Below are positions 16,745-29,655 of a stretch of DNA of 64,000 nt, piece after piece. The stretch is from positions 1-64,000 of the forward strand of contig JAXCGZ010021072.1 in NCBI GenBank assembly GCA_037179515.1, given 5' to 3'. Every line of letters begins with the position of its first letter. Position 1 is the first letter of the stretch. A program made the position numbers and the translations under genes. The notes under the pieces were generated by a model. It worked only from the letters and a program-made list of their open reading frames with translations, made no database searches and was not told the origin of the DNA. Origin of the DNA: Halocaridina rubra (taxonomy: Eukaryota; Arthropoda; Malacostraca; Decapoda; Atyidae).

Positions 16745-17820
16745 GAGGAGCACAGGAAGTCCTCGTTTTACGTCAGAGTTCCATTCCTCAAGGTGTGACA
16801 TAACCCGATTTTAAATGCAAGTCGGAACACACCTAAATAAGTATACAGTACAGCACAGAATGGTCTCTGGGATTGCATTTCTTTCTCCTCTTCAATCGTC
16901 TGCTTTTCCAGTTGAATGAGGTCCTCAGCAGATAACTCCTCACCATTTGATTCCAGCAGCTTTGCTATCAGCCCACCATCTCCAACTTAATTGGGATGTT
17001 CACAACATTTCAGCATTTGCCTTATTACGCATCAAATATATACCGGTCTAAAACAGACAGTTCGCTGGAATTGGCTATCATCTTTTACAGTATTTCCATC
17101 ATGGTTTTTGATAGCATGGTTAGTGCATGTTATTAAGTTTGCTTCATCCGTGACCATTTCAAGTCGGAACACACCTAAATAAGTATACAGTATTGCTTAC
17201 CTTCACTCTTGAGCTTTGGGGTTGCATTTCTTCCTCCTTAACAATCCTCTGCTTTGCCTGTTGAATGAGGTCCTCAGCAGATAACTCCTAATTATGAGAT
17301 TCCATCAGCTCTACTACATAATCAGCCCCATCTCCAACTTAAAGGGTACGTTCACAATATTTCAGCATTTGTCTCATTACGCATCAAATATATACTTAAG
17401 TTTAAAATAGTTCACTGGAATTGGCCTTCTTTTACAAGAATTTCCAGCACAACTTTTGATAACATGGTTAGGGCATGTAAATAAGTTTGCTTCATCCGTG
17501 ACCATTTCAACAACATTTGAGCATTTGCTGTATTACACATCAGATACAGTATATTAAAGTCTAAAACAGACAGTTCGCTGGAATTGGCCATCTTCTTTTA
17601 CAATGGTTTCTATCATGGTTTGGGCATGCAATCAAGTTCGCTTCATCCGTGTCTTTCAACAACATTTGAGAAGTTGCCTTATTACGCATCAAATATATAT
17701 CGGAGTCTAAAACATACGGCTCAAAAATTAGCCATATTCATTTACAAAAATTTCCATCATGGTTTGGGCATGTTATCAAGATTTCATCTGTGTCCTCTAC
17801 TACATTAAATATTTAAGTGC
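16745..17820 (-). mobile_element. Tigger-like transposon fragments, internally repeated
   Basis: On the minus strand, about 16980-16880 reads AKLLESNGEELSAEDLIQLE, the acidic C-terminal motif of Tigger/jerky-type transposases. The same stretch recurs degenerately at about 17330-17225. A second module, with 'cagcatttgccttattacg' and 'catcaaatatata', recurs about four times to 17820 (near 17010, 17365, 17525 and 17670). A terminal-like block, 'gtcctcgttttacgtcagag', starts at 16759. No frame is long enough to be functional. Confidence 0.7.
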
Positions 17821-19375
17821 TTTGGAAATGTAGGTGAGGCTCACTGGGATATGTTGATGATGCTGGTCATTCGACCTAAGCACTAATTACCTTTCCATTT
17901 TTGCCACGGTCAAACAGCTTAAACCTAATGAATGAGCACGAGAACAATATGGCATACGAGCGGGAACTGAGCGACGTGTCTTCCTCAGCCTAATGCTTCT
18001 TCAGCCACGCTCAACAAACAGTTCTGAGGGTGAAGTTCGTATATGTGACCATGGACACTATGTAAATAAACCAGATCCTTCTCATACACAAATAAAACCA
18101 GTATCTTAATATAACCATACACAACGATGTCATGTGATAACGTATAGTTCCGCCATGCTCAACAAACTGTCCAGAACAAGTTTGTATATGCAACCCAAAC
18201 TATGTAGATTGAAAAAATTGTTTATTGCTAATTCATAGGAGATGCGTCATAATGATGAAACCTTGTAAACCAAGGACTCCTTGTATTGTGGTTGGTAAAG
18301 TAAAGAATTCAATGCTGATTTCAATAAAGAAGGAATTTTTTTTTATTTTAAAGCCTGAATTATTTTCAACCCTGGCACTTTTCCAGTTACACTACACTGG
18401 TCACCGTTTTGGCCATAAACTGTCTTGTATATATTACAGTTGCTTTATTACCGCTAAACTCTCATATTCACTATGCATAGTATAGGTTTCTTAGTGTATT
18501 TGAAATTTATGATTATTGAGAATTGTTATTCATAACTAATAAATGTTTGTTAAGATTTTGATCAATCATTGTATGAGCATTCTGATGAAATTTGGAAAGT
18601 TGCATATTAGTTTCTTCTTTAGCTCCGACTGAATCATACAACTAATTTCTTGGGAAGATGCTTGTTACCTCTGTCTTATAGTGATAGAAAGTTCTAAGAC
18701 TGAAGGAGCTGTAACTGTACCTTCTCTTTCTGTGGTAAGAGTATGGGTTCTTGTTTGTTGGTGTTAAAGCTTTTTGTCAAGACTGAAGCTATTCCAAGGA
18801 GAACAATAGAGTAGCATATAGAGAATGAGTAACTTCTTGAATTTGCTTCCTCTTTTATTATAAATTATAAGGTACTGTTCGTATTTATCTGTTTTGTACA
18901 ACACTAATAGAAAATAACCTCAACGTATAGAGTACAGTATTCTCATAACTAGTTATTTTTTAAATCTAAATATGGTATTAAACTCATTTAAATAGACTGC
19001 ATATGTGGGACAGTTGTACAGGAATTATGTTCATATGTGCACATTAATTCAAGACTGATCACTGCAAGTTTATAATAAATGTCACGTACTTGCTTAACAT
19101 ATTTCCATGGAAATAACTGTACACTTTCTAATTATGCTTTTATGTAAAACTATAATTTCTTACCATTTTTTTTCAATCATTTATCAGAGCATGCTTTTTT
19201 TAATGTTAAAGCAGCCACGAAAATGAACAGATTGTATTTTAAAGTGATGTAATGTGCAGAACTGTGCTGTGGAGGCAGGAATTAAAGAACTGCATTGTAA
19301 TACATTGTATATTTTGATTTGGATGTACAAAATGTCAGTAGATTAGACTAAAAATTTCAACATCCGTATATACAA
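17821..19375. other. Intergenic, short local duplication, no gene
   Basis: A block near 18004-18055 ('ccacgctcaacaaacag', 'gtgaagttcgtatatg') recurs degenerately at 18152-18192. The rest is A+T-rich with no coding signal that I can support. Confidence 0.5.
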
Positions 19376-19865
19376 ACACTCCCCAAATTATGAACGAGTT
19401 AGGTTCCAGAAGTCCGTTTCTAAGTAGAATTGTTCGTAAGTTGTGTTTAGGTAGAAAAAACACTGTACAGTAATACATATGCAGTACTGTACAGTACTTA
19501 GGTTAAAGACACTTAACATAAAACATGAAGTACTGTATACAGAATAGAGGATCCTTGGTCTACAATGTCCTCGAGTTACGATGTTTTGTGGTTACAACAT
19601 ATCTCTCATAAATTATTTACTTCTCTTTTGATAATTTTTGGCCAGTATTATGTCTCAGAAGCATAAAATAAATTCATCTTATGGCAAGAAAAGGAAAACC
19701 ATCACTGTGAAAAGAAATTAGAGATTGTAAAATGGATGGAAAAGGGAGAAATTTTTCTACTGCATTAGCATAGATGCTTATTTAGGTGTGTTCCAACTTA
19801 CACTGAAATTTTGGTTACATAATTTTTCAGGAATGGAACTCTGACTTAAATCGAGGACCCCTGTA
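19376..19865. mobile_element. Tigger-type terminal fragments
   Basis: 19382-19450 has the characteristic 'gaacgagttaggttccaga', 'agtccgtttctaag', 'ttgttcgtaagttg' run of Tigger-class termini. 19770-19860, read on the minus strand, matches the block at 16759-16845 ('gtcctcgatttaagtcagag', then 'ggaacacacctaaataag'). The two blocks appear to be pieces of two related elements. No target duplication was recognised. Confidence 0.6.
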
Positions 19866-19987
19866 ATAATAAATTTTAATATAGTAATAATGATGTAATA
19901 ATTCAGTACAGTACATTAATACATGGGTATATAATGGGTAGGGCTTTTGTTTGTATCCATGAATATTCGCAAGTAGGGAGGCTTTTG

Positions 19988-20845
<858 letters not shown>

Positions 20846-20850
20846 AGCCT

Positions 20851-21066
20851 TCTGGCTAGTACAGTGGTAATGCGCTGGCCTCGCATTCGCGAGGTTGACA
20901 GATCGGTTCCCGCTCTGGACCGAAAGTTTAAGCTGTTTCCTGGGAAGGTTACTTGCTGTGGATGGGCACCACAGTGGGGGGGTTGGGGCTTGCCTCGGCT
21001 GACGTTCTGAGGAGCATCTCAGATGGATATCGGAACTGAAACACTGGCAAACTTTAACTTTAACTC
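20851..21066 (+). mobile_element. tRNA-derived SINE, family A
   Basis: The head resembles a tRNA (Ala-like). It has an A-box-like 'tggctagtacagtggtaat', an anticodon-arm-like 'cctcgcattcgcgagg', and a B-box-like 'gatcggttcccgc' (20851-20925). The tRNA-unrelated body includes 'gctgtggatgggcaccacag' and 'ggggcttgcctcggctgacg', and the end is 'aactttaactttaactcc'. An inverted second copy lies at 21371-21512. Confidence 0.8.
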
Positions 21067-21370
21067 CAATTTCACATGTATTTGAGTGAAGTCATGCAAT
21101 AGAATTCGGTGTTAAAGCTGATACTCTACAAGGTTTTATTATTTTTGAGTTAGGTACTAATAGCATTCTGAAAGTTATACACATCTTAATTATTTTTATA
21201 CGATATGCCTAACCTGTAACTTTAAGGAGTTTACATAAACTTGTTGCCACTAATCTTGAGGTGCTAATATACTGAAAATTGTACATCTGCCTTGACACTT
21301 TTATTAATGTATATCTAAACTGTACCTCCAGAATAATAATAATAATACCAAACCTTTATTTCCATTATAC

Positions 21371-21512
21371 AATGGGTATTCATCAGCTGGGGCAAGCCCC
21401 AACCCCCCACTGTGGTGCCCAACCACAGCAGTAACCTGCCAGTAAACAGCTTAAACTCTTGGTCTTGGACGGGAACCGATCTCTCGACCTCGTGAATGCG
21501 AGGTAGTTATTA
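21371..21512 (-). mobile_element. tRNA-derived SINE, family A, inverted partial copy
   Basis: Minus-strand copy of the element at 20851-21066. The tRNA-like head is at about 21512-21455 ('cctcgcattcacgagg', 'gatcggttcccg'), then 'ggttgggcaccacagt' and 'ggggttggggcttgcccc'. It lacks the 3' end. It falls just downstream of the receptor gene, probably in its 3' UTR, because AATAAA on the minus strand lies beyond it (about 21358-21353). Confidence 0.8.
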
Positions 21513-21628
21513 TGTGTGGTGTCTGTTACACATGTAAACTCAGAACTTTCAAGTTTATATCTTTGAGCTTTAAGTCGATCAGCCATGATATTTTAAAGTT
21601 CTAAAAATTGTACATTTATTTCATACAG

Positions 21629-23032
21629 TCACAAGTAATCTTGGTCATTATGGGAGAGTGCATTTCTTAGAGGAAAGTTGTTGACAATTATAGATACTTC
21701 AGAGAAAAGATTTGCATTTTGACTTGCAGAGGTTCTGCATGGGCAACAACATCTTTGTTCTCGTTGATAATCTTGGTCCCTCATCTCAGTTGAGGTTGAA
21801 AATGCTTTTCTAAGTTTGGTAATTCCTATTCTGTACACAACTGTGGATACAGCGTGACCAATGGCACCAAAACAATTTGCCATGGCCATCCATCCTTCAC
21901 CATAAACAAAAGGATGGATAAGGCCTGAAAGTAAGAGTAAAACATCACTGTATGGCAATGCTGAGGTCATGTGAGCTGCTTTAAGAAGAGCATATAGTGC
22001 CAATGAAACTGGTATTATCCAGCATACTGTTAATGTTATCAACACAGAAACTACAGTCATACATGCTCTTAATGATTTTCCTTGGCCATTGTATATCTGA
22101 ACATTGCCATCTTCCTCTGTGTTAGGAAAATTATTGCTAACACCACTACAAGATGAAGACTGAAGATTCTGCCGAGATGGCACATTAGTTACTGAACGGT
22201 CTCTCCCCTGGTATAATATCGCTGCTATAATGGCTCCATAACAGAACACAGTGATGCTGCATAATCCTGCTACATATGACAGAAATCCCACAGCTGCAGT
22301 GGGAGGTGAAGAAAACTCATTTATATCTTGAACCATTCCAAGTAAAGGAAGCTCTGCTGTAAAATGGCCTACTGCATGTAAGATTGCAACTAACATTCCA
22401 GAGGTTACTAATGCACCAATTAATACAATAATAGGTGATGAATGGTTTACAGAAAAGGTAAAATTGGATGAATACCTAAATAATAAAGCTAAGCGGTGAA
22501 CTGCAACCATGACTACCACATGTAATGAAGCAAGGCATATGAATACAATAATTATATGTATTACATCAATTGAAACTTTTATTACTTGTACATCATTCCC
22601 AATCTCAGTATAATTATTTTCTTTGTTGGAATCTTTCTCGTAAAAGCTCAGATTCTCGTTATCCAGACTCATAACTGCAGATTCATTCTCAGCAGTTTTG
22701 TATATATATGTTTCATTCTCCAGAATATAAGTAGATCCTGTAGGAAACAATCCTTTTTTCACAAGGATTTTGGAGGATGGTGTATGGACTGCATAGCGAA
22801 GAGGCGCAGCTATCATACACATTAGAAGGTCTGTAAAAGGGAGGGCAGCAGAAGGTGACTCCTGTGAAGGCCTAGAAGTGATCCAATGAGCTAAAACTGC
22901 CAAATTCACCACACTGCCTAAAACTACTACCAAGCATACCACAGCAGTCCATAGTCCTCCTGCCAAACCAGACCATTCCCACCACCAGTCATCCTCATCC
23001 ATGGCTGGAAGAAAAAAGGTACTGTGATTCAA
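21629..23032 (-). CDS. Orphan class-A-like seven-transmembrane receptor
   Basis: A single long frame of 467 codons, or 457 if it starts at M11. Seven hydrophobic helices can be read: about 26-50, 62-82, 155-187, 200-222, 246-274, 323-350 and 361-385. D68 in TM2 and CW338IIP341 in TM6 match class A. The DRY box is HRL (179-181) and NPxxY is HPFVY (373-377). No TM3 disulfide cysteine, TM4 tryptophan or TM5 proline is evident. An unusually long TM2-TM3 loop (about 83-154) carries four NxS/T sites (N106, N116, N127, N140). The tail has a CCCPC cluster (428-432) suited to palmitoylation. A strong acceptor, TTTTTTCTTCCAG, ends two bases before the ATG of M11 (23002), so an upstream 5' UTR exon is likely and the first ten codons may be intronic. 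The ligand and exact family are unknown. Confidence 0.8.
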   Translation of the reverse strand: MNHSTFFLPAMDEDDWWWEWSGLAGGLWTAVVCLVVVLGSVVNLAVLAHWITSRPSQESPSAALPFTDLLMCMIAAPLRYAVHTPSSKILVKKGLFPTGSTYILENETYIYKTAENESAVMSLDNENLSFYEKDSNKENNYTEIGNDVQVIKVSIDVIHIIIVFICLASLHVVVMVAVHRLALLFRYSSNFTFSVNHSSPIIVLIGALVTSGMLVAILHAVGHFTAELPLLGMVQDINEFSSPPTAAVGFLSYVAGLCSITVFCYGAIIAAILYQGRDRSVTNVPSRQNLQSSSCSGVSNNFPNTEEDGNVQIYNGQGKSLRACMTVVSVLITLTVCWIIPVSLALYALLKAAHMTSALPYSDVLLLLSGLIHPFVYGEGWMAMANCFGAIGHAVSTVVYRIGITKLRKAFSTSTEMRDQDYQREQRCCCPCRTSASQNANLFSEVSIIVNNFPLRNALSHNDQDYL

Positions 23033-23204
23033 ATGCTCTGGAATTATTTATAATCCAATACAAGACAACTATCTCCCAAACATTAGGGGGGAGCCAAGTT
23101 CTGACCCTATGTAACTGATTTATTCAGTAATAAGTTTAGTAAAATAATTTTTGCTAAACAGTAATTTTTAATAACAGAAACATTCCAACTGTAATAACCT
23201 ATTG

Positions 23205-25855
23205 TGCTTACGGGAGAGAGCCCCAAGCTCGTAACATTCCGTCTCCTGGTCGGTTTCATTTTGTACTTAGTGATACTTATCATACTTGTTCGTAAAACTA
23301 AGGATTGAGTTATCAACTACTACTACTCTAAAAAAAAGTACTTCCTTACATCCTTCAAGGAAGTTTTCTTTTGAAGCTTCAAAGTATGACCTCTAGTTCA
23401 AGTGCCAGGCATATTAAAATACACCTTGTTCGCTTTTTCTGCATTTTTTCATCCGTGAAATTGCAATAACGCCCCAAAAAATAATAGTAAAAAAATAAAA
23501 AATTCGCGAATAACGCCCATGTAAGAAATTCGACATTTTTTTTATTTTAGTAAAAAAAAATCGACCGCCTCAGAAGCACTTTTCCGCCATCCTCCTCCTC
23601 TTCTACTGCCTAATGCGATCGGATATTGTGAGGATAATGGAAAAAGAGTATTAACAAACAGCAAGCAAACTTTCGATATAATATCGTCAGGAAATAGCGT
23701 GCGAGTGTGCATCAGCTGATACGGAGGCGGCAAAACGCTTGCATCCTTGTGCTCACTGCCACCATGCACGTCCCAGTGTATGCCTGTTGCCCACCGCATA
23801 ATAGAGTGCATTAATTTGTTTGCTGTACAGTAAATCTGTATATCTTTTATACTGTACACTATTTGCATGTTAATATAAATAACTACAGGTCTTTTAAGCT
23901 TTGTTATGTACTTATAAAATACATTTTACTTATCTTATATCTTTGGTGCTTATGGACGGTTGTGGAACGAGCTATGCCCATTATCATTGTTCCCTATGGA
24001 AAATGACTAATTTATTACATATTTACCCGTCACTTCAGAGAACATCTCTCCGCGTTATTACAAGATCAAGGTGTATCGATCCCTATCCACACTGTCATTA
24101 CCATGAAGAAATTTAAAAACCGCTACCATATGCCCCTCATTCTTATAGCTTTGGGTGATGGTAAGGCTAATTCCCTCAGCCTCTCATCATAACTGAGATT
24201 GCATATATCTGACACCAGTATCGTGGCATGTCATTGAACTTTTTCAAGCTTAACTATGTACTATTTTCAAGTGTGGATTCCAAAAGGGGGCTGCATATTC
24301 AAGCTTTGGCCTTGCATAGGTCGCATAAATATTTCTGAACATTTCCTTGTCCATGTGCCAGAAGGCTACCCTTACATTTGCTAAGAAAGCATATGCTGTC
24401 CTTATTTTGCCATTTATATGCATTTCTGGAGACAAATCTGCCAGTATATTTACTCCTGGATCTCTTTCATTCTCTGTGTCTTGAAGTTCTGCTGCTGTCA
24501 TTGAGTAGTCAAGCTTGGGCCTTCTTGCACTTGCACCCATTCTCATTACCTTATATTTTGAAGTATTGAATTTCAATAACCACTTTTCTGATCACTCAAT
24601 CAGACTATTTAGGTCTTCCTGAAGTTCTCTACCATTGTTCTCGTTTCTAACTTTCTTTACAATCTTTGCATCATCTGCAAACATATTCATGAATGAATTT
24701 ACAGACATTGGTAGGTTTTTTACATATACAGTACAAGGAACAAAAGTGGCTCTGCAACTGAACTCTGTGGAACTTCACTACTAACTCTTCTCTATTCAGA
24801 CACTGAGTTTCTTACTCTAACCCTCCGTTCCCTTCCTTCTAAGTAAGGTTTTATCCATTACAAGACTTTTCCTCTTAGTCTCGCTATTGCTTGTAGCTTC
24901 CGTGTGGGACCATGTCATATGATTTCTGGAAGTGTAGGAATATGCAATCTATCCAGCCCTCTCTGTCCTGTAAGATTCAGCTTACCTCATCATAAAATTA
25001 TAATAAGTTTGCTACTGTTCATTTACCTTCTCTGAAGGCATATTGTCTCACTGACAAAAAGTTGAAGGATTCCTAGTGAAGAGAGATGTGATCCTTAGTA
25101 GTTTCTCCATAAGTTTACAAACTATGTTGGTCAATGAAACAGGTCTATAGTTTAGAACCATATCATTCCTTCCTTTTTGAAGATAGGTACCACGTTCGCT
25201 TGTTTTCAGCATCTAGGAATCTCCCGACTCCAGCGACTTTCCAAAATATACTTAGTGCCGCTGATATTGATTTAGTTTGTTTCTTGAGTACATAAGGAGA
25301 TATATGATCATGACCTGTAGCTTAATAGGCATCTAACTCCATCAGCACTTTGCATACCTCTGTGGCTGAAAAGTTGATGTTCTCTAATACTGGCACATAA
25401 GATCCTATCTCAGTAATCTGAGAGGGTGGGGTATTTTCTACTGTAAATACTGACTACAACTCCTTGTTCAATTCTTCGCAGATCTCTTCATCCGTCTCAG
25501 TGATGGTTCCATCCGCTCGCTTTAGCGTTTATAGCTGTTCATTGACCTTCAGTTTTCCTCTGATAAAGCTGTGTAAAAGATTGGGCTTTTCTTTAGCCTT
25601 CCTTGTTATATCCCTTTCATAGTCTCTCTCAGCCTCTGTTCATTTACTAGGGTAATCAGTTATTGCTCTTTTTTAAGTCTGCTAGACATTAATGTTTTTT
25701 CTCCTCCTATACCTTTTCCAGCATTTGTCTCTCCACTCCTTAGCTTGCTTACACTCATTATTGAACCATTTCTCTCTGGCATGAATAACTCCTGTTTTGG
25801 TGGAAGATATACAACAATCTTCCCACATTCCTCACAAAAGATGTCAATTTGTTGT
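23205..25855 (-). mobile_element. CR1-like LINE, copy B, interrupted and degenerate
   Basis: The 3' end is near 23205 ('gcttacgggagagagcccca'). The C-terminal block to 23421 is interrupted by a 652-bp element (23422-24073). The copy resumes at 24076 with the matching codons (24076-24245), then the frame 24576-24250 ([32 protein letters not shown]), the FADD region (about 24690-24650), and the RT fingers and linker to about 25855. Many stops and small deletions are present. Confidence 0.88.
23422..24073. mobile_element. TA-target MITE nested inside CR1 copy B
   Basis: The outer ends are CACCTTG at 23422 and CAAGGTG ending at 24073. TA is on both flanks (23420-23421 and 24074-24075). Just inside, both ends carry 'ttg(c/t)aataacgc' (23460-23475 and, inverted, 24053-24067). 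Removing the element and one TA restores the uninterrupted CR1 order seen in other copies ('aaaatatcgatccc'). The internal 108-codon minus-strand frame (23868-23542) has no recognisable domain. Confidence 0.88.
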
Positions 25856-25879
25856 TAAATGAGACGAGTCTTGAAGAGA

Positions 25880-26480
25880 TTAAGATGGTGATTGTTAGCT
25901 TATATATTTATGATGACAATGCTCTAATTACAGGAACTGCAGGTAAAGAGAGTGAACAAAGTAGGTGAAAGAACGAAACCCTGTGGAACACCACTGATAT
26001 AAAAAGGTGGAAATCAGAGAACAACGAGGAGGGGTAAAACCATAAGCAGGAAGTTTAGCTAACAGAGCATGGTGCCACACTGTCAAAACCCTAAGAAATA
26101 TCAAGGGTGATGACAAGGGATTCCCCATAGTTCCTCGGAGAGGCTGAGCTTATATGAATGAGATAGGTAAGGAAATCTCCATTGGATCTTGTCTTTCGGA
26201 AGCCATACACTTCAATAAGCAAGAAATGAGCTAGGTTTCAAAGACTTTAGTAATTGGTCAGCAATTGGTCAGTAGTTGGAAGGAATAAAATGGTCACCGT
26301 TCTTATGTAGAGGTAGAACAGGTGGCATAGCACAGGAACTAGTTCTTCCGCAAACTCCTTAAGGAATCTTGCAAAAATACCATCGGATCCTGATGCTTTG
26401 AGAGTAGAAAGAATAGGGGTGGGCATTGGGTTAGAGAGGAGTAAAGCATGAGAGTTTGTGCTGGAATCACCTACAGAAGA
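25880..26480 (-). mobile_element. Third LINE type, RT fragment
   Basis: Minus-strand translation in changing frames gives LPPVLPLHKNGDHF-like entry residues, EVYGFRKTRSNGDFLTYL, GESLVITLDIS, WHHALLAKLPAYGF and, after a frame change, a CGTPQG-type turn (complement of 'ccctgtggaacaccac' at 25979). This is the order of a non-LTR RT fingers/palm domain. It differs from both the CR1-like and RTE-like families here. It is heavily broken. Confidence 0.7.
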
Positions 26481-26667
26481 GTTAGTGGGAAAATGAGATC
26501 AAAAGAGAGTTGCTTTGTCAGTGAGAGACAAACTATAGAATAGTTAATATGAGTGTAAGGAAGAAAGCTTGAGTTGCAGAAGTATTTTGGAAAACAATAG
26601 GGAGTATCTAACACTGTGTACTCTGTAAACTTGTTACAAATTGGAGAAGTTTGTGAGCTAGCTGTGA

Positions 26668-26865
26668 TCTGATTTTACGTCATAGACTCCCTTTTTTATT
26701 TTTAAGGGATAGGATGGTGCCTCTTTCGAAGGAATTTGGATTTGTCAGTGACCATTACCCAGAATGAATGCCCTTTCTAACCTCAGACTGTGGCGGGTCT
26801 TGAACCGACCACCTGATGAATCAAAGTTGTGCACTCCATTACCTGGTCACGATGGCCTACATTCG
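26668..26865 (-). mobile_element. tRNA-derived SINE, family B, old copy
   Basis: It matches the body of the SINE at 28966-29158 on the same strand: 'ttttacgtcatagactccct', 'agggataggatggt', 'gtcagtgaccattaccca', 'ctaacctcagactgtggcgg'. It ends in a degraded tRNA-like head (26815-26860). It is older and more diverged than the other copies. Confidence 0.75.
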
Positions 26866-26881
26866 TGAGTTTGTTGTAACG

Positions 26882-26883
<2 letters not shown>

Positions 26884-26968
<85 letters not shown>
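26884..26968. repeat. (AAT/ATT)n microsatellite
   Basis: AAT repeats switch to ATT repeats over about 85 bp, so the array forms a self-complementary turn near 26900. Confidence 0.97.
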
Positions 26969-26970
<2 letters not shown>

Positions 26971-27035
26971 TTTTGATTTGAGGCTACAAAACAAATAATA
27001 AAAACATTCACATATATGCAATATCTTTTGTATTC

Positions 27036-27530
27036 AAAATATGTAGCCCCCTTTTGGAATCCACACTTGAAAAAGCACATAGCTAAGCTTGAAAAAGTTC
27101 AAAGACATGCCACGAAACTGGTGCCAGAAATACGCAATCTCAGTTATGATGAGAGGCTGAGGGAATTAGACTTACCATCACTCGAAGCTAGAAGATTGAG
27201 GGGGGATATGGTGACAGTCTTTAAATTACTTCATGGTTATGATAGAGTGGATAGGGATCGATATTTTGATATGGCTGGCTCTAGATCTAGAGGTCATAGT
27301 TTGAAGCTTCGTAAGAAAACTTCTTTGCAGGATGTAAGGAAATACTTTTTCAGTGTAAGAGTAGTTGATAATTGGAATTGGCTAAGCGAGGAGGTAGTTA
27401 ATGCTATCTCAATCCATGGTTTTAAGGACAGGTATGATAAGTATGACTAAGTATAAAATGGAACCGATGAGGAGACGGGAAGATACGAGCTTTGGGCTCT
27501 TTCCCGTAAACACAATTAGGTAATCACCTA
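27036..27530 (+). mobile_element. CR1-like LINE, copy D, 3' fragment
   Basis: 5'-truncated copy, open from about 27040 to 27450 without a stop. It has [35 protein letters not shown] and [15 protein letters not shown]. The 3' UTR 'gggctctttcccgtaaacac' is followed by the family tail AATTAGGTAATCACC at about 27520. It is one of the least damaged ends in the window. Confidence 0.93.
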
Positions 27531-28079
27531 ACTTATGGTTCACACAAAGATGCTCGATCATCAGATCCTTTAGGGATAGGTTTTAGTATTATTCAAAAGC
27601 TAAGTGCATATCTTTCTGATGATGAAAACAAAACTACATTAGTTTGGATGTTTTTCTTGTTTATAGTAATATACAAGAAGTTCAGTAACTTTATCATTGA
27701 CACTCACAAGCAGCAACTACATTCAACAGGCTAATGCAGGTTAGACACTTTTTTTTTCTTTTTTTTATCAGTTTGCATATTAAAGTTGTAGTTTATTATG
27801 TACGAGTACCTTTGATTAGTTTTGTATATAACTGGGAGATTTCATGAGGAACCACACTATATGACAGCACAATACATGTTGGAGTTGCTGTTACAAGAGT
27901 CTTACGAAACCTACACAATAAGAAGTGGGCAATTAATATTAGACTTATGTGACCTTGCTTAATGCAAGAAAACCCATTCTTCATGGTAATAAAATACCTT
28001 TATGTGACATAGAAACGAAGGTACAGAAGAGCTCGAAGGATTTTTGTTGTCAGATGAAACGAGCACTTTGATAAACGTG

Positions 28080-28082
<3 letters not shown>
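27531..28082. other. Intergenic, nothing recognised
   Basis: No coding, RNA or repeat signal that I can support. Confidence 0.5.
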
Positions 28083-28784
<702 letters not shown>

Positions 28785-28884
28785 CAGGTTGTGATACTAC
28801 AGATGAAGTTTTTTTTTGGATTTAAATAGGGCTGTCCATAACATTTCACTATTAAATGTTCATTCCTCTGTGGAACTTTTTCTA

Positions 28885-29248
28885 TAAAATATTCTTGGAC
28901 ATTACTTACACATCTCTTAGTATTCCATCAGATCTGGCAAGTCACAACACTCCCCATCTCTGTTTGTTCCAGTTTTACGTCACGGACTCCCTTTTCAACC
29001 AAGGGCTAGGACGGTTGCTTTCTTGCGAAGGACTTGTTTTGGCAGATGTAATCGTTACCCTGAGTGCATGCTCTTGCTAACCTCAGACCGTGACGGGGCG
29101 CGAACACTCGACCTGATGCCTCAGAGTCGCGGACGCTACTGTTTGAGCCACGGTGACTACTCCCCATCTCTGTTTCTCTTTACTTTATATTTTCTTCATG
29201 CCCAGACCCGAGAAGAGCAGATTTTTTTTTGTTCGTCCATGTGTCACA

Positions 29249-29255
<7 letters not shown>
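28885..29255 (+). repeat. Dispersed repeat split by a SINE
   Basis: The block 'aatattcttggacattactt', 'acacatctctta', 'tctggcaagtcacaac', continuing after the SINE with 'tttactttatattttcttca' and 'tgcccagacccgagaagag', matches an uninterrupted relative at about 57700-57850 in bystin intron 8. The function of the repeat is unknown. Confidence 0.75.
28966..29158 (-). mobile_element. tRNA-derived SINE, family B, with 17-bp target duplication
   Basis: The 193-bp element is flanked by identical 17-mers ACTCCCCATCTCTGTTT at 28949-28965 and 29159-29175. The minus strand starts with a tRNA-like head ('gtagtcaccgtggctcaaac', 'agtagcgtccgcgactctga', B-box-like 'gtgttcgcgcccc'). It continues with a body containing 'ggtaacgattacatctgcca', 'aaaacaagtccttcgcaaga' and 'gggagtccgtgacgtaaaac'. 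LINE-mediated retroposition is inferred. Confidence 0.92.
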
Positions 29256-29653
<398 letters not shown>

Positions 29654-29655
29654 CA

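Noticed and set aside
20851..20925. A functional tRNA gene.
   Set aside because: The tRNA-like fold is incomplete and is fused to a longer body repeated at 21.4 kb, so it is a SINE head.
23542..23868. A 108-codon minus-strand frame as a transposase.
   Set aside because: It has no recognisable DNA-binding or DDE motif; it lies inside a MITE and looks fortuitous.
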